Below, piece by piece: positions 6,499 to 8,267 of a DNA stretch of 8,267 nt. The first letter of the stretch is position 1; each line of letters opens with the position of its first letter. Below the pieces are notes generated by a model, which was not told the DNA's origin, searched no databases, and worked only from the letters and a program-made list of their open reading frames with translations. The stretch covers positions 1-8,267 of the forward strand of contig CAYQXO010000116.1 of the NCBI GenBank assembly GCA_964421495.1, written 5' to 3'. The position numbers were made by a program, and so were the translations under genes. This DNA comes from CAJXOW01 sp964421495. Lineage in GTDB: Bacteria; Bacteroidota; Rhodothermia; Balneolales; Balneolaceae.

Positions 6499-7737
6499 CT
6501 AAAATTCCTCCAGGCTTTTACGTATAACTTCAAGGCTTTCGTCTAACTGTTTCTCGGTTATAATCAGGGGAGGCGTAAATCGTATTTTGTTGCCGTGCGT
6601 GGGTTTGGCCAGCAGCCCATTTTCCTTGAATTTCATGCACAGGTCCCATGCCGAGGAGCTTCCCTTGTCTTCGTGGGTTTCGATGGCGTTCATCAATCCC
6701 TTGCCGCGGACGAGCTTCAGCAGGTCAAAATCGTCAACCATCTGCTGCATTTCCTGTCTGAAAACTTTGCCCAAACGCGACGCGTTCTCTTCCAATTCCT
6801 CGTCGATAATAACATCCATCGCCGTCATGGCCACGGCACAACCGAGCGGGTTGCCGCCGTAGGTACTGCCGTGTTCGCCCGGGTGGATAACCTCCATCAC
6901 CTCGTCATCGGCCAACACGGCACTGACCGGGTACATCCCGCCGGACAGCGCCTTCCCCAGTATGACGATGTCGGGTCGCACGTCTTCATGATCCGTTGCC
7001 AGCATTCGACCGGTTCTGCCCAGTCCGGTTTGTATTTCGTCGTCGATAAACAGAACGTTATGCTCGTCGCACAGATCCCGTACCTCTTGCAGGTATCCCT
7101 CGCCGGGCACGATCACGCCCGCCTCGCCCTGGATGGGTTCCAGCATGACGCCCGCTATGTGGGGATCGTCTTCCAGGATTTCCCCGATGGAATCCGCGTC
7201 ATCGTAGGGGACGATCTCGAAGCCGGGGGTATGCGGACCGAAATGGCGGTAGGAGTCGGGAGAGGTGGAAAACGAAATCACCGTGATCGTTCGTCCGTGA
7301 AAATTGTTCTCCGCCACGATCACCTTGGCTTTTTCGGCTTCGATGCCTTTCTTTTCGTGTCCCCACTTCCGGCAGATCTTAAGCGCCGTTTCCACGCCCT
7401 CGGCACCGGTGTTCATCGGTAAAAGCTTGTCATAGCCGAAAAACTCGCACATGTATTTTTCGTAATGTCCGAGCATGTTACTGTGGAAAGCACGGGAAAC
7501 AAGGGTAAGTTTACTCGCTTGATCCGTCAGGGTTTGCCGAATGCGCGGATGGCAGTGTCCCTGGTTTACGGCGGAGTAGGCCGCCAGGAAATCGTAATAC
7601 CGGTTCCCCTCGTTATCCCAGACATATATGCCCTCCCCGCGTTCCAGGACCACAGGCAGGGGATGATAGTTATGGGCGCCAAACCGCTCTTCCAGTTCAA
7701 TAGCTTTTGAAGAAGTAATATTGGTTTGTCGAATCAT
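6499..7737 (-). CDS. rocD: Ornithine--oxo-acid aminotransferase
   Basis: PLP-dependent class-III aminotransferase. It moves the delta-amino group of L-ornithine to 2-oxoglutarate, giving glutamate and glutamate-5-semialdehyde/P5C, and links arginine breakdown to proline and glutamate. The 412 residues fit bacterial and mature eukaryotic OAT, with extensive matches to human OAT by memory: DFLAAYSAVNQGHCHP (49-64), PMNTGAEGVETALK (107-120), EPIQGEAGV (200-208), DEIQTGLGRTG (233-243) and GSTYGGNPLGC (290-300). K262 in LGKALSGG is the Schiff-base lysine. Y24 and Y54 correspond to human Y55 and Y85, which set omega-amino specificity, R149 to R180, E205 to E235 and R386 to R413. These favour true OAT over acetylornithine aminotransferase or GABA transaminase. 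The ATG at 7737 is in the expected place; no Shine-Dalgarno is seen, but a TATAAT box lies on the minus strand at 7770-7765. It reads toward lat. Confidence 0.95.
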   Translation of the reverse strand: MIRQTNITSSKAIELEERFGAHNYHPLPVVLERGEGIYVWDNEGNRYYDFLAAYSAVNQGHCHPRIRQTLTDQASKLTLVSRAFHSNMLGHYEKYMCEFFGYDKLLPMNTGAEGVETALKICRKWGHEKKGIEAEKAKVIVAENNFHGRTITVISFSTSPDSYRHFGPHTPGFEIVPYDDADSIGEILEDDPHIAGVMLEPIQGEAGVIVPGEGYLQEVRDLCDEHNVLFIDDEIQTGLGRTGRMLATDHEDVRPDIVILGKALSGGMYPVSAVLADDEVMEVIHPGEHGSTYGGNPLGCAVAMTAMDVIIDEELEENASRLGKVFRQEMQQMVDDFDLLKLVRGKGLMNAIETHEDKGSSSAWDLCMKFKENGLLAKPTHGNKIRFTPPLIITEKQLDESLEVIRKSLEEF

Positions 7738-7841
7738 GAAAAATAGTAATGCAGTTGATTAATAATTATAATAGAGATGATACAAATGGTTTCGGTCGGC
7801 AAGATCACAGATTAATGGTGCAAAAAGCAATATAAATACTC

Positions 7842-8018
7842 GAGGCCCCTTTGAAAAACCCGGAGAGGTGCCGAAAGCTTCCGGTCATAGAAATTCAGGC
7901 GATTCTTTACCAGAGATTAAAACCACAATACCGGCATCCAGAAAATATGCTTTTTCAGTCTTACTGTTGAACAAATCAAATACCTCAGAACCATCACCGT
8001 CTTTTCAAAGGGGTCCTC
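7842..8018. repeat. 177-bp segment bounded by near-perfect inverted repeats (MITE-like candidate)
   Basis: The left arm GAGGCCCCTTTGAAAA (7842-7857) is matched on the other strand by the right arm at 8002-8018, which reads GAGGACCCCTTTGAAAA there: 16 of 16 bases plus one inserted A. The similarity continues more loosely inward for about another 15 nt (CCGGAGAGGT against CGGTGATGGT). Size and layout suit a miniature inverted-repeat element or a shrunken insertion sequence. No target-site duplication is obvious (left flank ATACTC, right flank ATTGTG), no transposase is present, and there is no second copy in the window. The repeat is certain; the mobile-element reading is inference. Confidence 0.5.
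7885..8004 (-). pseudogene. 39-codon open remnant with protein-like composition inside the inverted-repeat segment
   Basis: On the minus strand, an open stretch between stop codons reads KDGDGSEVFDLFNSK and onward to ESPEFL before TGA. Its codons are largely purine-first (GAC GGT GAT, AAC AGT AAG), as in real genes, and a hydrophobic strand AYFLDAGIVVLIS follows. It has no ATG, and a stop lies immediately upstream, within the repeat arm. It may be the 3' end of a gene truncated by an insertion or decay, or a chance open frame. I do not recognise the family. Confidence 0.2.
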
Positions 8019-8143
8019 ATTGTGAATAATTGATGGATTATACGGGATTGAATTAATCGAAGACGGTATATGATAATGAAAAGTTGCACCAATCCGCCCT
8101 CTCGTAATATACGAAAAACACTGGTATGACGTTGTAAAATGTC

Positions 8144-8162
8144 TGTTACAGTGTATGTAACA
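8144..8162. promoter_or_regulatory. Operator-like palindrome upstream of the tRNA promoter
   Basis: TGTTACA (8144-8150), 5 nt, TGTAACA (8156-8162): two perfect 7-nt half-sites, the layout typical of a dimeric regulator's site. It ends 37 bp before the -35 box at 8200. A second TTACAGT occurs at 8170-8176, merging into the 8-nt palindrome CAGTACTG (8173-8180). No regulator gene is in view. Confidence 0.4.
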
Positions 8163-8199
8163 TAACCTATTACAGTACTGGATATTTTCAAAAATATAT

Positions 8200-8229
8200 T
8201 TGACAACCGAACAGTTGATGCCCTATATT
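8200..8229 (+). promoter_or_regulatory. Strong sigma70-type promoter of the tRNA gene
   Basis: A perfect TTGACA at 8200-8205 and TATATT at 8224-8229 (5 of 6) are separated by 18 nt. The tRNA 5' end follows 14 nt after the -10 box, leaving a very short leader, as is common for stable RNA genes. Confidence 0.7.
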
Positions 8230-8243
8230 AGGCTTTCTTACAT

Positions 8244-8267
8244 CGCGGGGTGTAGCAGCTGGTAGCT
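8244..8267 (+). tRNA. 5' end of a tRNA gene, probably initiator tRNA-fMet, cut by window edge
   Basis: The last 24 nt read as an acceptor 5' strand CGCGGGG, then T8 and G9, a D-stem strand ending AGC, the D-loop AGCTGGTA, and GCT returning the D-stem (pairs 11-24, 12-23, 13-22). A C at position 1 with the CGCGGGGTG start is characteristic of bacterial initiator tRNA; E. coli fMet begins the same way. Proline tRNA also contains CGGGGTGTAGC but would not give a paired D-arm here. The anticodon lies outside the window, so the isotype is not proven. A strong promoter precedes it directly. Confidence 0.75.

Larger units (their letters stand above)
7738..8243. other. 506-bp AT-rich region without a confident gene
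   Basis: Between the rocD start and a tRNA gene I see no confident coding gene. A 70-codon minus-strand frame at 7994-8206 has unlikely composition and would run into the tRNA promoter. What the region does hold is a TATAAT box facing rocD (7765-7770, minus strand, without a good -35), a 177-bp segment bounded by inverted repeats, a 39-codon stop-free remnant inside it, a palindrome at 8144-8162, and the tRNA promoter. Confidence 0.6.

Noticed and set aside
6595..7422. Open frame of 275 codons on the plus strand inside rocD
   Set aside because: It is antisense to rocD, His/Arg/Val-rich in the way of complement-strand translations, and matches no family.
7994..8206. 70-codon minus-strand open frame ahead of the tRNA gene
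   Set aside because: Its composition is Ile/Arg-rich and unlike the neighbouring proteins, it would start within the tRNA -35 box, and it runs through the inverted-repeat arm.
8247..8267. Reading the right-edge tRNA as tRNA-Pro (CGGGGTGTAGC start)
   Set aside because: Starting at that register leaves the D-stem unpaired, whereas the register starting CGCGGGG pairs properly and fits initiator tRNA.

Overview
The window is an ordinary-looking chromosomal segment with about 50% GC in its genes and clearly AT-richer gaps. The protein types suggest a member of the Bacteroidota/Balneolota/Rhodothermota assemblage. TrmB has the acceptor-fold signature typical of that group (LELACGKGEY, GIDIKGDR.WKGAK, ITFPDPYPK). 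Most starts are preceded by AT-rich sequence rather than a Shine-Dalgarno site, and the housekeeping proteins are rich in Asp/Glu, as in mildly halophilic members. This placement is an inference from sequence style, not from a search.

Left part (1-1570): the N-terminal 167 codons of endonuclease IV (nfo, minus strand, cut by the window edge) diverge from trmB (plus strand) across a 376-bp AT-rich gap. A nearly identical 15-nt motif sits just upstream of each of the two starts.

Middle (1571-4870): a 307-bp leader region with a candidate promoter precedes purL (stand-alone small-type FGAM synthetase). PurL is followed after 20 bp by a short-chain dehydrogenase/reductase whose catalytic Ser position is Gly. 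The two are probably co-transcribed.

Right part (4913-7737, minus strand): two class-III PLP omega-aminotransferases lie in tandem, ornithine aminotransferase (rocD, upstream) and L-lysine 6-aminotransferase (lat, downstream), separated by 251 bp. They use the same chemistry on homologous substrates: ornithine gives glutamate semialdehyde/P5C, and lysine gives aminoadipate semialdehyde/P6C. Both transfer nitrogen to 2-oxoglutarate.

Right edge (7738-8267): a 506-bp non-coding stretch carries a 177-bp segment bounded by near-perfect 16-17 nt inverted repeats, possibly a MITE-like or decayed element with a 39-codon open remnant inside. Next come an operator-like palindrome and a strong sigma70-type promoter (TTGACA, 18 nt, TATATT). 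The first 24 nt of a tRNA gene, best matched to initiator tRNA-fMet, follow.

I found no phage, CRISPR, toxin-antitoxin or defence genes. The genes themselves are conventional. The points worth a second look are the non-canonical SDR, the Lat/RocD pair, and the repeats and palindromes in the gaps.
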